Of a DNA stretch of 64,000 nucleotides, positions 33,500-46,602 are shown piece after piece (within the stretch, counting starts at the first letter, position 1; each line of letters begins with the position of its first letter). Source of the stretch: Mesocentrotus franciscanus (lineage: Eukaryota; Echinodermata; Echinoidea; Camarodonta; Strongylocentrotidae). The notes under the pieces were generated by a model, which saw only the letters and a program-made list of their open reading frames with translations, was not told the origin of the DNA and ran no database searches. Both the position numbers and the translations under genes were made by a program. The stretch covers positions 23,327,533 to 23,391,532 of the forward strand of contig CP137680.1 in NCBI GenBank assembly GCA_037976565.1. The letters are read 5' to 3'.

Positions 33500-35060
33500 A
33501 GTATCTTAATTTGGTAAATGTTGCGTCCCTTTCATTTTCTGTCATTTCGCCTTCACGGCCAAACACAGTTAATTTGTTTACAAAATAACATTTCATTTTC
33601 GTTATCAGCATGTAATATAAGGTTCTAAAACTGACGTCTTTTAATGTTGTTTTATGGAAATATGTGAAATTCAGCCCCAAAGAATGAATCCTTACATTGA
33701 AATCCTTTATTTCCGGTTTATTTCCAGTTCCGGAAGGTTTGATATTCATTCATTGTTTTGTACATACAAGAAATAGCGACATTTCTTCGAATGTAATTAA
33801 TCTGTTTTCGTGTTCTATTCCTAAGGCAGAGATCTATGCTCTCTCTATTTAGAAAAAAGTCTACGATTTTGTATTCTAAGATTTGTTTTCCGACCCGAAA
33901 TAGCGTACTCAATATACTTTCAGATAGTGTTTATTTGTTTCTAATTCAGGGAGATTTACGTCATACAAGTGATCGACTCTTTATCAAAAATATGTTGCTA
34001 GTTTTAAGATACCCACGGCGTCTGGAAATTGTTTACCGCAGATTCATTTCCATAATTGGAATGTTCTCGGTCTATTGCACCATCATGAACATGTTTATAT
34101 GTATGTTTTCAATATAAACATGACAACAAGTCAAAGTATTGATGATGGTCATTGATTTTTTTTAAAATAAAGTGAATAGAGCGAAATACTATTCCAATTA
34201 GGCAACGAGTAAAGATAGCAATAATTAAGACGAAAGCTCTAGTTGTTTGCGGAGGAGGGTCAAAGCACTGGTTTTGTTGAATGTATATAAAAATGTATAT
34301 ATTTTTTTCAACCTTGCGAATTCCGAAAACAACTTTATATTTTTTATTTTCTTTGAAAATGTTTCAACTATTCATCCTGTGCCCATATTCATGTAACTTT
34401 ACTAAGACTAGTTCTCAACTATCTATATATCATAGCTTTTGTTATAGTTTATAATTAGTTTAGTATGGTTTTATAATTATGGTTTTCTAGAAAAAATTAT
34501 TTGAAACCATTTCTACTTCTCTTGGGTTTAGAAGATTTAGGTTATGAAACAAAGGTCTGATAACAAGAGATGTGACATGGTGTTATTACGGCAAATGATA
34601 GACAGATTCGAGCAGCTATCCAGTTATTTTCTATCCTCTCAGAATTTAACGGAAATAAATTTGCAAAATGACATAATGTATCACATAATATGGGGCTAGT
34701 GTAGACATTAGGTATTTTCACATCATTATGATGACGTTAGGGAAATTCGAGCAGCTTATAATATCTTCTTTGATTGTTTGCTTGTTTGTTTTGTTTTTTT
34801 CCTTTTCCATCCACTCTGATTTTGACGGGAAACTTTGCAAAGTGACCTATCACCTGGTACAGAGCTCGTGTAGACATTTGGTATTTTCACATCATCATAT
34901 ATGATCCTTTGTACGCTAATGTTCAACACGTTTCCTAAACCGTGAAGTATCTACTACGGGGTGAAGTCCACGGACCCTCACCCAATGCCCCCCTGTTTGA
35001 AGACCCAGAAAAAGAAATGCAACTCTATGATTAAAGCGTGTTTACAGTACGTGGGTTAGC
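33500..35060. other. No recognised gene
   Basis: Short open frames on both strands with no recognisable family. No repeat structure was identified. Confidence 0.35.
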
Positions 35061-35067
35061 CTTTATG

Positions 35068-35128
35068 ATTGGGTTGTAGTTGTTGTTGTTGATGTTATTG
35101 TTAATATTGTTGTTGTTGTTGTTGTTGC

Positions 35129-35160
<32 letters not shown>
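35068..35160. repeat. (TGT)n and (TA)n microsatellite
   Basis: TGT-type repeats (35068-35127) are followed by a 30-bp uninterrupted TA run (35131-35160). Confidence 0.9.
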
Positions 35161-35166
<6 letters not shown>

Positions 35167-35409
35167 ACATTTTCAATTTTAGGAGAACACAGTTAATTAT
35201 TTCATGCGTTCCAAAATAACCAAAATAGTTTATTTCAAATACATTGCTTCTGTCCCATAAGTCAGGATTACATTGTGCACTTAATGTTAACCTGCTGAGA
35301 TCCCTGCAAACTTATACAGTTTTAAGTATTTTTTGTTAGTATGAAATGAGTGAAAATATGTAAATGAAGTAAAAATCAATCACAAATGAAATTATATATT
35401 GCTAACCAA

Positions 35410-35628
35410 TAAGTTAATAACACTTCCCCCAAAATTTAATATATACAAACAATCTGTGATACGAAGAAAATTGGAAACGAACTATATCCATTTTTATAAG
35501 ATCTCACGTTAATAACACTACCCCCAAATTGACCCAAAATATCAATACAAATAAAAATAAAATCAATCCAAGATATGGAGATAATTGGAAATGAACCATA
35601 TCCATTTGTATAAGATCTTAAAACTACT
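35410..35628. repeat. Diverged two-copy tandem repeat of about 110 bp
   Basis: Each unit has AATAACACT(T/A)CCCCCAAA, a GGA.A.GAA..ATATCCATTTTATAAGATCT-like segment and AT-rich filler. The units start near 35414 and 35511. Confidence 0.55.
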
Positions 35629-35629
35629 G

Positions 35630-36415
35630 GATTAAAAATGAGGTTAATTTGACCTAACACTGCCGGTTTATGTCCAACTAGAGATACCATTAGAAATCAA
35701 ATTAATGAATAAAGCCTTCATTTTCCTAATAAGATCAATACGGAAGGCATTCGGCATCTCTCAGTTTTGACTCGGTGAAAATAGATAATTATAAGAAGAC
35801 GTGAGCTTGACGAAGCTTGCAATTCTACATTGCTTATTGATTTTAAAATCTAGGGCGTTAACGATACTTATCAATACATCGATTTTAGAAGAAATAATGA
35901 CACGAAATGAGAGCAACAAAATCATGTTCGAACTCAACTCTGGCAGTATAATCCCAAACACGGGGATATCTGATATACCGTAAGATTTGAAGAAGTTTAT
36001 GCATTCATCTTTCAATTGACATCAATGCGTAATGATATTTAGTATTTTTAAATTTGTAGGTAGGAAATTGAAAAAATGAACTCTGGAGAGACATGTATTA
36101 GAAGTCAAATTTACCTCTATTTATTAAAAAATAACGTATCATTCTTTCTGCTAACGTAGATTGAAGCCGAACTATTTTGTTAGAGTCTTTCATTTCTTAG
36201 GCAGTAAAAGAATTTTTGAAATTAGTTATACCCACAGACTACAGTTAAATATTGCTTATTGGTTATAATATCTAATATGCTATTATTTGTAATAAGTTAA
36301 ATGTGAACCCCAAAATTAGATACGTGTAGCATCTGCATACCACTAAAGAAACATGTATATCATAATTATAGAATCTATAAACCAAGGGTTGCAAGAAATG
36401 AATAAACAAGGTAAA
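35630..36415. other. No recognised gene
   Basis: Overlapping short open frames only. Confidence 0.35.
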
Positions 36416-36461
36416 AACAAAATCATCATCATCATCATGATAACAAAGAATCTTACAGAGG

Positions 36462-36660
36462 AGGCGCGATAGCTCAGTTGGTAGAGCAGTGGTCTCGTAA
36501 TCCGGTGACCCGGGTTCGAAACCAAGTCGATGCGCTAGTGCCCTTTGGTAAGGCATTAATCCTCACTACCAGGTCCCTCGGAGAGGACCTTAAGCCGTCG
36601 TCCGTCTGGTTGCTTACTTACAAGCATTTATCCTTTCTTAGCAGTCAGGTAAAAAATAAC
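36462..36660 (+). mobile_element. tRNA-derived SINE with well-kept promoter boxes
   Basis: An A box (GATAGCTCAGTTGGTAGAGC, 36470-36489) and a B box (GGGTTCGAAACC, about 36511-36522) are intact. They are followed by TTTGGTAAGGCATTAATCCTC and a CTCGGAGAGGACCTTAAG..GTC core, then GGTTGCTTACTTACAAGCAT. The T-arm and acceptor stem pair poorly, so it is a SINE and not a tRNA gene. A degraded relative of the same body lies at 45430-45600. Confidence 0.85.
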
Positions 36661-36699
36661 CATCACATACTATTCGGTTGAAAATGACGCTAGTCTGTA

Positions 36700-39600
36700 C
36701 TCTGTAATGGTATGTGACCTGGGTTATGTTTGAAAAGGGCGTTGCATATTGGTGACGCGACGAAATCGATCTGATAAAATCTGTACTGAATGCTTTTATC
36801 AGAAGGATATCTATCGAGAGAGGATTTTTATTCAAAGGATGGTTGAAAGATTCAATCAAAACTCGTATGAAAACTAATATAACATTGAAACACGCTGCGA
36901 AGTTCATCAATTTAGCTGATTCATTTTCCTACGTTGACAAATGGTTAAAAAGAATCGACTCTTTTGAGGCTGTTAAAATGGAGTCGCTATAAAGACCGGA
37001 AGATTTACGACATGGGCGTCAGATTGTTTTTCTTCTTCTTTTAAGAAAATGACACACAAATTCTCCATTGTTTTCAAACAATATAGACGCTTATCAACTC
37101 GAAAAAGGAATGTCGCAATAGTAGGGAAATTGCGTTGTTATCTCTCTTCTATAAAGAACTCTAGAACAAACTAGATGACGAGGCCTCTGCATTTGACATT
37201 TGTATTCATAAACGGAACACGATATCACATTAGTAACACGTTCATTTAGATGATTAAAAAAAAGAACGCATCCGGTGTTTTCAGCCCTTTAAGCATCTTA
37301 GAATATATAATCGGATTCCAAACATGTGCTCAGAGAGGTCAAATCAGACGGAAAGTGTAAAGTGCTTGTTATGAAATCCTGTTAAGAAACATAAGCTTGA
37401 ATGTCATCGGTAAGGCATGGCACTTTACAAACATCCTGCAGAAATATTGGCATTACGTCATGTTCAGCTAAGGGGTGGCGAAGTCACGTCTTACCATGGT
37501 TAGCTTGTACGTGCCCTTTCCCAAGCACATGAGGGTGAGAACGTACCGCCTGGGTGCCAAAGACCAGCACGGTATTCTTTGATGGGGGCTTGGGTCATGA
37601 CGTAAATCCACAATGCGTTAATAAGAGGGGCATGTCCAGATCTTGATGTTCAGGATGTGCTTGGATCAATAGAATTTATTTCTCGTTGTTAGGTGGTACA
37701 GAGTGATGGCATGGGCTAGAGCATTAGTTTTCTTTGAGTAATTGGAAAGATCACAAACATGACAAGCGACATGTAATTTTGTTCCGATCATCCGTACAGT
37801 TAGTCAAGCATGCTTATTTTGCACAGATCCCTCTACATCGAGTTCAAATGAATATTTAAGGGATTTCAATAACATCATTTTCAGGAGGGATTAGATTTTT
37901 GTTAAAGAAGGTGAACACGTAGGGATGATTCAACCTGTAATACTTAACACGTGTGCTTACTTTGCCTAAAAATTATGATAAAGAATTGATCGGGGTTTGT
38001 CTTTCGATCACGCTTTTAAACATTTCATCTATCCACCCCAACATCTATCAAGAAAGTCAAATTCTCTAGTGATTGACAAATATTTTATCGAATCGGTGTC
38101 ATATCACTGCAATAATAATCGATTGGGCTTAACATAAACAGCTTGAGAGACACGGAAATGATTGATCGAGAAGCATATATCTATGGTAGATATGAACATG
38201 TTAACAGATATGAGTATCCTTTTTTTCTGAAGGACAAATACTGAATATTTTAGCTACGTTTCGTGATGGAGTGCACGTGTCAACGGACTATGGATATCAT
38301 GATGCACATTTCGAATCCTTAGCACTTAGATAGACTGATGAAGCATGGTACTTTTCACCTTTTGGGTTTGTTTTTTTTCAGTGTTCGATATTTATTCAAT
38401 ATACCTGCATACCCACTTTCTTTGTATTGAGCCTCATAGCCTCCATATTGCCATGAAGCGGTAAAAATTATTCCATTCCTTTTCTGATTGCTATTAAATG
38501 CCTGAGGTTGAGGACGCTTCGAAAAACGATCGTAGTTTCACTTTATCAAATTTGATGCAATTATATTTCAGGAGAATATTAATATTTTCATTGCTATTGA
38601 CATTGATGGTATAAAATCAACATCAACGGCGAGGTGAATGAGAGGAAGCAATCACTTACACTCCCAGTAGTGGTCTAATGCAAACAAAATCTTGATGAAA
38701 TCCATTACCGAATGACCTCACCCATCGATGCAATGTATCGAAGGCATCAATTTGAAAGTGAGCAAAGTTAAGTGATTATCTTAGAGAAGTCAGCTATCTT
38801 TACATTTGCTCTAATGTGCGTTCTGGGTGACCTTTTTGGGTAACGACAGGTAGATATTATCATGATTATGTTTCAACACTCCATGCACGACTTTATCATT
38901 TTTATTGTATTCTTAAAATGTCATTTTTTTCCTTCATTTGTTGAGTGCCACAAGGTAGTTAACTCTGCATTTATGTATTAACACACAAGTTGTTACTATT
39001 TTGACTCTCACTGGACCTTTTTATGTGAATTGATGGAAGTGCATCTGCCAAATGAATTGCCAAAATAAATAACTAATCCATAAGTCATTTATTACATCTA
39101 TCTTTAACATAAGAAAAAGGGAAAGAAAGTTTTTCTTCAGTAGGCTCCGACTAAACGTAAAAACATCCATATCTCCATCAAAGGTGTTCTTTTTTCACTC
39201 ATTTCCATGATATTTGAAATAGGTTTTCAATGCCTGATATTGGTAAAGGACAAGAATAAAAACATGCTTTTAAATTTGTTAACTTTCTTCGTGAAAGGAG
39301 CTGGCCTTCTCAAATTTGTCTAACTCGCAGAAACACCTTTCGCCCTCCAGTAATGCGTTTGTGTCTTGAATCAGGATGAGACATTATAAAAGGTGAACGT
39401 CCCCTTACAGGGTATTGCATTCTTCACGTGTACTTTGTTTTAACGCTCAAGGGTTGGTCCGTCAAGTTTCAAATTGGCTTGTGGGGGAAGTGTCAAAAAC
39501 ACAACCGCTGTATTGACTCCTTGGTTATTAACATGAACTCGCTTGTAAATGAACATTGAGCGATGAACTCGCGGAATCAGGATTGTTGTGAGATAATAAT

Positions 39601-40515
39601 AGACAAGAGCGGGGAGGTAGAAGCGGTATCGTCTATCGTACACCCTCCCGCCGTGAGTCATGTCGTGACGATTCCCTTACCCCTAACGTCATGGGCGCCT
39701 CGCATCCCGTACCAAAACAGCAATTGCCCCTTGCGTCGGTTTCACTTTGGTATTTGAACACCTGCATTTATCCCCATTTCCTCCAGCCATTACACGAAAT
39801 CACATAGTGACATGCAGAAGTTAATTACCTTATTTGAATGAACTTCCTCCCAGCCGTCAGAGACTCTCTCGCTAGATGAGATTGTCACTGTGTTGTTTTC
39901 TAACTCTCTTACCCGAAACCCCCCTCGAGTCATTAAGACAGCAAACCTCAGACATCTCTTTTTTGTCATTTCGTTCTAAATTGGCCATATCGTTCCGCGT
40001 ATGTAGGACACCCTGGGGACAGGTTGAAGATTACTTCGCACAATGAAATTAGTATAATATCAGTTTATTAATGCACTTTCGGGTAACCTAGGGGCTGCTT
40101 ATTATTTTAGCTCTCTCCCCTAATCCAACGCTGATTCCCTTTTCAGGCAGAATGACTAATCTGATTTTACGATGATTTTCATCTTTGAAAGGGAAAAGAG
40201 GGCGATACTTGCCAGGTCGTCCACTTTTACGAGCTGTTATACTTGATGTTGTACTTTTTTCTGACCTACTTTGACATTTTCGGGCGATGTGCTTTTATAA
40301 AGAATAATACCTAATCATATTAAGTGGTCTTTGGGGTCAGTTGATATGAAATGATGTTGTCCGTTATTTCCTGCATGCTTTCCAAATTAATCCACTTAAA
40401 ATGGAAAGTCATTTCTTTTAATGGTATTTTCATGCGTGTATTATATATTAAAAATTTATACACATTTTAAGAGTATACCTATTTTATATTTTAAGAATTA
40501 ATACCTGTAGTAATG
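36700..40515. other. No recognised gene (3.8 kb)
   Basis: The quietest stretch of the window. Open frames are under 75 codons, there are no microsatellites, no TIR pairs were noticed and no family motifs. It may be single-copy non-coding DNA, and would be the best place to look for conserved regulatory sequence. Confidence 0.35.
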
Positions 40516-40738
40516 GTTTATGGTTTATTGAAATAAAAAATCAATCGCGGCTCGAAAGCCGAATTACAGGTTTTGTCCAATAGAATAAGCAAACATCAAA
40601 ATCACAGGAAACAAAATAGGTAATAACATGTAATAATTAAAGCAATGGAATCATAATGACAAAGACTAATTAAATAACAGAAATTATGTTCTTACGTGCA
40701 GTGCCAGTCAGCACTCGTTGACTACACCACTACAACTC

Positions 40739-40815
40739 TATTGCTATTGTTATTATTATTACTATTACTATTGTTATTATTATTATCATTATTTTTACTA
40801 TTTTAGTATCAATAA
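40739..40815. repeat. (ATT)n-type microsatellite
   Basis: TATTGTTATTATTATTACTATT-like repeats with minor interruptions. Confidence 0.8.
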
Positions 40816-40906
40816 TATGGTTACAATAATTTATATCAATATTGTCACTATTATTACTATTCACAATGGTAAATATAAAATAGTTTTCTCAAAATATTGC
40901 ATTTAA

Positions 40907-41419
40907 CTCTTTGCCCGCTACGTTCGGCTAGCGGAACATACAGCGGGCTGCCAACTTCGACTCAAGTCACATTTCATTCACAATACACACGGAACGCATT
41001 TAATTCTATTGTACGCACACACACACAATAGTAACGCGTGCTTCGCATTGTATACACATCACACTTCATTGCACCGCTTTCGCAGACATTTCATCTTTTC
41101 AATGAACTAACTCAGGACATAAACCTCCATAACAAAGTATTAGATATAAGAGGTATAGAATACCCTTCTAAACGAAAACTTGGATACAAAATGTATAGTT
41201 GATAATCTCAAAATTTATGATAATATACATTACAAAAATGATACCATTGGCAAGACTATTAATTTCTATACAATATTGCTACACAAAGTTTTTCATTACA
41301 GTACACCAATCAAAAGTTATTGCGAGTTGAATAAGCATAGTCCATGCAGAACCCCTCCTAAGGTGGCACCCTAAAAACAATGTGGCACAGGGGGGATTGT
41401 GTACGTGGCGGGCAAGGAG
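40907..41419. mobile_element. piggyBac-type MITE (513 bp) with TTAA target duplication
   Basis: The left terminus CTCTTTGCCCGCTACG and right terminus (reversed) CTCCTTGCCCGCCACG are near-identical. Both are immediately bounded by TTAA (40903-40906 and 41420-41423). TTAA target sites and termini of the form CCYTTTGCC.GCCA are typical of piggyBac. No transposase is present. An ACACACAC run lies at 41016-41026. Confidence 0.8.
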
Positions 41420-41427
41420 TTAAATCA

Positions 41428-41482
41428 AGTTCAAAGTACATAAAAATTTCAAAGTACATAAAAAATTCAAAGTACATAAAAA
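41428..41482. repeat. Three-copy 20-bp tandem repeat
   Basis: TTCAAAGTACATAAAAA occurs three times in a row, directly beyond the right TTAA of the piggyBac-type MITE. Confidence 0.85.
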
Positions 41483-41837
41483 TGATTATAAACATGTAAA
41501 AGGTACAGGGCAATTATAACAGTTATATGGCAATGCAATAATCAGACTAGGGTGAGTATACATATAGATGTTCTGACAAGAAGGTTATTGAAAATTGTGG
41601 GTAAATGGTTGTTCTAACCAAATGACATAATAATAATGCAAAAATATTTCAATACGAAATACCTGTTCTAAGAATTGTATTTGATAGTGTTATATTCTCA
41701 ATCATTTCGTACAATGGATCGTGTGCCAGATTTGGCCTCTGCTAAACAAGTTATCATAAAAAGACGACAACTACTACTACATCTACTAGGCCTTCCGGAG
41801 TATCGAATTCACAAGCTGCAAAAGGTGCATAGAGGTG

Positions 41838-42116
41838 TTGTGGCGTAGTGGATAAGTCGTCGGACTGTGGATCACATGGTTCGCGGTTCGAGTCCCGCCG
41901 CGACACTAATGTCCTTTGGCAAGACATTAATCTACACTTGCCACTCTCCACCCAGGTGTTAAATGGGTACCGGTAGGAAGGAATTCCTTGAATGCTGTGA
42001 GCGCCGAAATCGGCAGCCTAGCATAGCCGGGTAATGTTGGAGCGCCTTGAGCACCTTGCAAGGTGGATACGTGCGCTATACAAGAAGCCAATATTATTAT
42101 TATTATTATTATTATT
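41838..42116 (+). mobile_element. tRNA-derived SINE with (ATT)n tail
   Basis: The head contains GTGGCGTAGTGGATAAG (A box) and GCGGTTCGAGTCCCGC (B box, about 41880-41898). The core CAAGACATTAATCTACACTT, then CCACCCAGGTGTTAAATGGG, is shared with 46604-46925. The tail is (ATT)n up to 42116. It is complete from head to tail. Confidence 0.85.
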
Positions 42117-42465
42117 AAAAGATACATAATACAGCTGCCCGGCTTGTCACCAAATCTACACGTTCGACCCATACTATCCAATTACTAAAGAACCTTTACT
42201 TGCTTCCTATATAACAGCGTATCAAATATAAAATGTTACTGCTAAACAATTGTTCACTTCATAACCTTGCCCCTTCGTATATTTCCGCTCTCCTACATCC
42301 CTGTTCCACTACACGTACAAGTCTCCATTCTTCCATTTCCGCAAAGCCCTAAAGAACCTAGAACAAGGAGGAGTTTGGGTGATAGTGCACTCGCCACTGC
42401 TGCTACCCGACTTTGGAACTTCCATACCCACTCGATCCGAATCTTTCCCACTAGTCAGGTCAATA
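42117..42465 (+). pseudogene. LINE reverse transcriptase C-terminal fragment, decayed
   Basis: Reading from 42124 gives HNTAARLVTKSTRSTH, then LLKNLYLLPI, stop, QRIKYKMLLLN, then LHNLAPSYISALLHP. After two stops and a frameshift it continues RRSLGDSALATAATRLWNF. This order (AARLVT..LHWLPV..RI.FK..LL, NLAPSYL..LL, GD.A....A.RLWN) is the standard C-terminal end of a large group of LINE polymerases. It is a short, broken 3' remnant placed directly after the SINE tail. Confidence 0.8.
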
Positions 42466-42489
42466 TAGGGTTCGACCATATAGGGTTTC

Positions 42490-43865
42490 AGGTAGTATTT
42501 GACAACGGAAACAAAATACTAAAAAATCGAAGAAAATCGGACCTCCGAAAAGTGCTTGTTTTCAAAATGACGTCCAAAATGGTCGTCAAAAACTTAAAAA
42601 GCCATAAGTCATGATATATTCATCTTTGATATGTGATTTTGGAGAATAGACCTAGGTGTGGGGGGTTGAAGAATCCATTCATATCACTTACAATGGGTTA
42701 TGGCCACCAGGTAACCTGGAATTCCAAGATGGCGTCCAAAATGGCCGCCATTCTCCTAAAAATGACAGTAATTGAGTTACTATTTACATTAACATTATTT
42801 TTTAGAGGTATTGATATTCAGTGTTGTGCTTTAAATTATCATTCAATCTTTAGAGTGGCATAATACCAAAAACAACACCTAAAATAACCGCCTCTTGTAA
42901 TCCAAGACGGCCGTCGGAAACTGAAATTAGAAGAAAAAAAAATCGTGATATATCCATCTTAAAGATCTAATTTTGGTATCTATACCTAGGTGTTGGGGGT
43001 CTAAAAATCTATTTAGACTATCTTTAATGTATTATGGCCACCAGAAAACCTGGCAATCAAAGATGACGTCCAAAATGGCCCTCAGTCTCCTATGACCGGA
43101 GTGAATTACTGTTTACAGAAAAGCTGTAGTTGTTAGACCTATGAATATGTTTTAAAGATTAGTATATTTATCGGTATGGTTTGAAGAATAATAAGGGATT
43201 GGAGTAGCCTTATTTTCGATTCGGCACTTTTGCAATTTTGGAATCAAAGATGGCTGCCTCAACCTGAAATAAGCTTTAAATCAGGAAATATCCATGCAAA
43301 AATTGATCATGGTGGTCAGAAAACCTGGAAATCCATGATGGTGTCCAAAATAGCCATAAATACCTTATGTAGCCGGATTTGATTTTTTTTGTTGTTGTTC
43401 AAATACGAATTTGTTAAGATTAAATGTATTTTAGTTTTCATTGAAAAACAGAAAAGAAAAAAGCATATAGCTTTATGCAATACGGTTTTGTAAATGGATG
43501 CTGCTGTGCTATTGAAATTGGCTGCTGGCACAGGCATGAATGGAACAAATACGTGTAACGGAGGTTGACAGGGTAGCCTTAAATGCAAAGTGATTTACAT
43601 TTTCCGCCACTTTGCCGTTCAAGTAGCCTGCGGCATTTGAAAACAGTATTGAATCATTAGCCCCAGTATGAAATTGGTGTCTATCCCCTGTTTGGGGAAA
43701 TAAAGTAATGAATCTATCAAGACCATATAACCCTTTGCCTCTTGGAACCTGGTGGTTCCTGTATTAAGCCTATTGGAATGAGAGAATTCAGTAGTCAACG
43801 GGTTAACTTGTCCTGTAGCAGACAAGAAGCATACAGATCAAAGATAGCGTCAAAAATGCCGGTAT
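42490..43865. repeat. Decayed ~300-bp tandem repeat with ATGGCGTCCAAAATGGCC motifs
   Basis: The motif appears as ATGACGTCCAAAATGGTCG (42567), ATGGCGTCCAAAATGGCCGC (42729), ATGACGTCCAAAATGGCC (43063), ATGGTGTCCAAAATAGCC (43337) and ATAGCGTCAAAAATGCC (43844). It often follows TATGGCCACCAG(G/A)(T/A)AACCTGG and precedes CTCCTAAAA.TG and GAGTTACT. These are remnants of a dispersed tandem family. Open frames across it carry no family signal. Confidence 0.7.
43727..43806. mobile_element. Short TTAA-type MITE, second copy
   Basis: ACCCTTTGCCTCTTGGAACC at the left and CAGTAGTCAACGGGTTAA at the right, the same family as 3117-3194. The left TTAA has decayed to ATAA. Confidence 0.6.
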
Positions 43866-45429
43866 TACCCCTAAAATCCCCGAAGAGAGTTACTTATTAT
43901 GTAAGAAATGTCTTTCGTCATTCATCAACTTTGATTGTATGCATATAAAATTTAATTATAATGAAATTATTATTGTACTTTAAAGGGCTATGCAGCCTAT
44001 ATCACAAAGATTATTAACTAAAGAATGCTAGTGATGTAGGGAAGACAAATTATTTTAAGGGGATACGGGCATTAGATATAGGAGTAGTCCCTGGAAGCTC
44101 GCTAGACTGTCAGCGTGCACTTCATTTGCTGGAAGGCTGTTCCATTCTGGGATAGAGCGTTGGGAAAATGCAAAACTGTCTATGTCGCTTCTTCCTTGGT
44201 GCATCATAAGTAGCACTGGTCTCCAGTGTGCATCAGATTACAGGATATTGGCCTGAATATTTCAAAACATTCTTGAGGAGCATGCGAAGATCCCCCCCCC
44301 CCCTTTCCTCATGTGAATATCTGCTGGTAAACACATTTCTTGTTTAATGATATTATAAGCCGTTATGGATAGGATAGCCAAAGTCGCATCATTACCTCTA
44401 GGGCAGATTCAAACTGGGGATATCTATACTAAAGAGAAAAGTTAGAATTATGCAAGTTTTATGTTATTGATAATATTGATCCTACTAAATACCATTGCTG
44501 CCCAGTTTTCAATTTGCTACCTGACGGTACTTTAAAATCTTACTGAAGAGACATAACAAACATTAAGCATGTAGGCACATAACATTTTGTCTGTGCTACG
44601 CAAAAACTGAATATTATTTTTATTCAATAAGATGTATTCAAAACCATCTAGCACGGAATTTCCACAGAACGTTGGTGATGGTATGGAGATTGTGTGATAT
44701 ATATTCTGTCCTGTTACCTGAAATAGATCAATAGAAATGTACAGGAAATTTGTGTGACTCTTTCTTATTCATGGAAAGTGCATGGTAAAATGATTTAAAT
44801 ATTTTTTCTTGAGATAGCCAAGAGATACTAGGAAATGAAAAGGTTACTTTACAATTATCGGTTTGAGTTCATTTCAGTTCATTATACTCTGTTGTGTGTA
44901 TATGCAAAACCTGAAATATGTTTACATAACATCAAACTTCAATCCAGGTCATTATGGCTGAAGTGCGTTTATACTGTATGTTACAGGACATTTAATGGCA
45001 AGAATTCTGTATTGTTACCAAATGTCTTAATATCACCTACAAGTATATACCTTACCGCTGAAATATGCTTAAACCTAACAAATACATCACCAGTGTAAAA
45101 TAAAAGGTTAATCACTTCCAATCGTTTAAATTTGGCTGCCATTTTCTTTTACACTAACTTGGTTAAACGCTTCCATGTTTCCTGCGTACCATGCAGAAAA
45201 CATATCTACTAGATCTAGTTTGAATATATTTTAACCCTACAACAAAGGTAAAGACAATTAAATCTATAGGAGGGGTACCTAATGATTTATGGACAGTAAA
45301 AGGTGTTGGCAGACATTTTGAATGGCACAATGGCACCCATCTTGGATACAATTTTCCATATCCCCCATCCAAAATGTTATAGCGATGCTATAGAAAATAG
45401 GGTCGAAGCCAGGAGGTTTGTTTACTATT

Positions 45430-45600
45430 TATTCATGATTGAGGAAGCGACACATAGTGAATTCGCCAGTCCCCGTTGGCAACACATTAATCATAAAGTC
45501 CTCGGAGAGGACTTACGACTGTTGGTACCCTGGTTGTTAGTTCCCTGGTTGCTTACAGGCATACAGATGTCTTCTTAGTATTCTTGCAAAATAAAGAATC
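45430..45600 (+). mobile_element. Degraded SINE body
   Basis: It keeps CGTTGGCAACACATTAATC, GTCCTCGGAGAGGACTTACG, CTGGTTGCTTACAGGCAT and a short AATAAAGAATCAATCC end, matching the core of the SINE at 36462-36660. The tRNA head is lost or unrecognisable. Confidence 0.6.
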
Positions 45601-46602
45601 AATCCAAACCAAACCATTCGCTATCTTTTATTCAATTCATTTTGATGCATTTGTCTTGGTCATGGGCAAGATGACATATTTATTTATTATTTATTCAGTT
45701 TTATTTCAGTAGGGTGGTTCCATTCAAGCCAAAAAGTAAATGTAATGGCCTGCTTTCCAAGGAAGCCCTACATTATACAGGTACATATTAAAATAACATC
45801 ACATTTAGTACAAAATAACCCTAATTTAACACAGAACTACGTAATAGTATAATAATTAAAAATATAAATGGATAATCTAAACGAATACATTACAAAATTA
45901 TTTGAAATAACAACAACAGTAACCAGGGCCTACAACCCATTTATTCATTATCATTGAAACACATGTAGCTGAAAACAAATGAATACTATATTTGGGGAAA
46001 AACAAAAACTAAAAATTAAGAAAGATAAAGAAAAGAAAAAACGTATGGAAGATTAAACGAGCCCCCTCCCAATTAACGGAAACAATAAGGCAGCTAAAAG
46101 TTATCAAAATTGTACATGTTTGGACTTCTAAAGAGTGTGAGATAAAGATCCGCAACATATTTTAAATAGAAGCAATGAACTACTTGATTGAATATTTAAA
46201 GGGAGTTTGTTGAAAAGATATGGACCTTGGTATTAAAAAAACTGCGTTAACGATATTCGGAAAATTCCTGGGTGGTATGTATCATTGGTATCTTTTATAG
46301 GTTCCTGGTTTTTCTTCAATACTCCGGTTGCTTTCTTCGTCCCCCTGCACGGTAGCTCATTTGACACACGTGCAGTTTTGCACAAAACGATAGGAACCAA
46401 TCGACGGAAGGATTGCTTTGTGCAACACAACGCCTTTGCAAAAATTACCCATATCCGGTCTTGGTTAGCTCCATGATAACCTTTCTTACACTGATATAGA
46501 TTATTCCTGCACGGAAAATATTTAAATTATCTTTAAGCCTTTGGTATACAGAGAGATTATTTGAGTGGCATATTAACAGTTTACCTCTTTATAACCTCTT
46601 TC

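Noticed and set aside
36470..36545. Possible genuine tRNA gene with intact A and B boxes
   Set aside because: The acceptor and T stems do not pair properly, and a SINE core and body follow directly.
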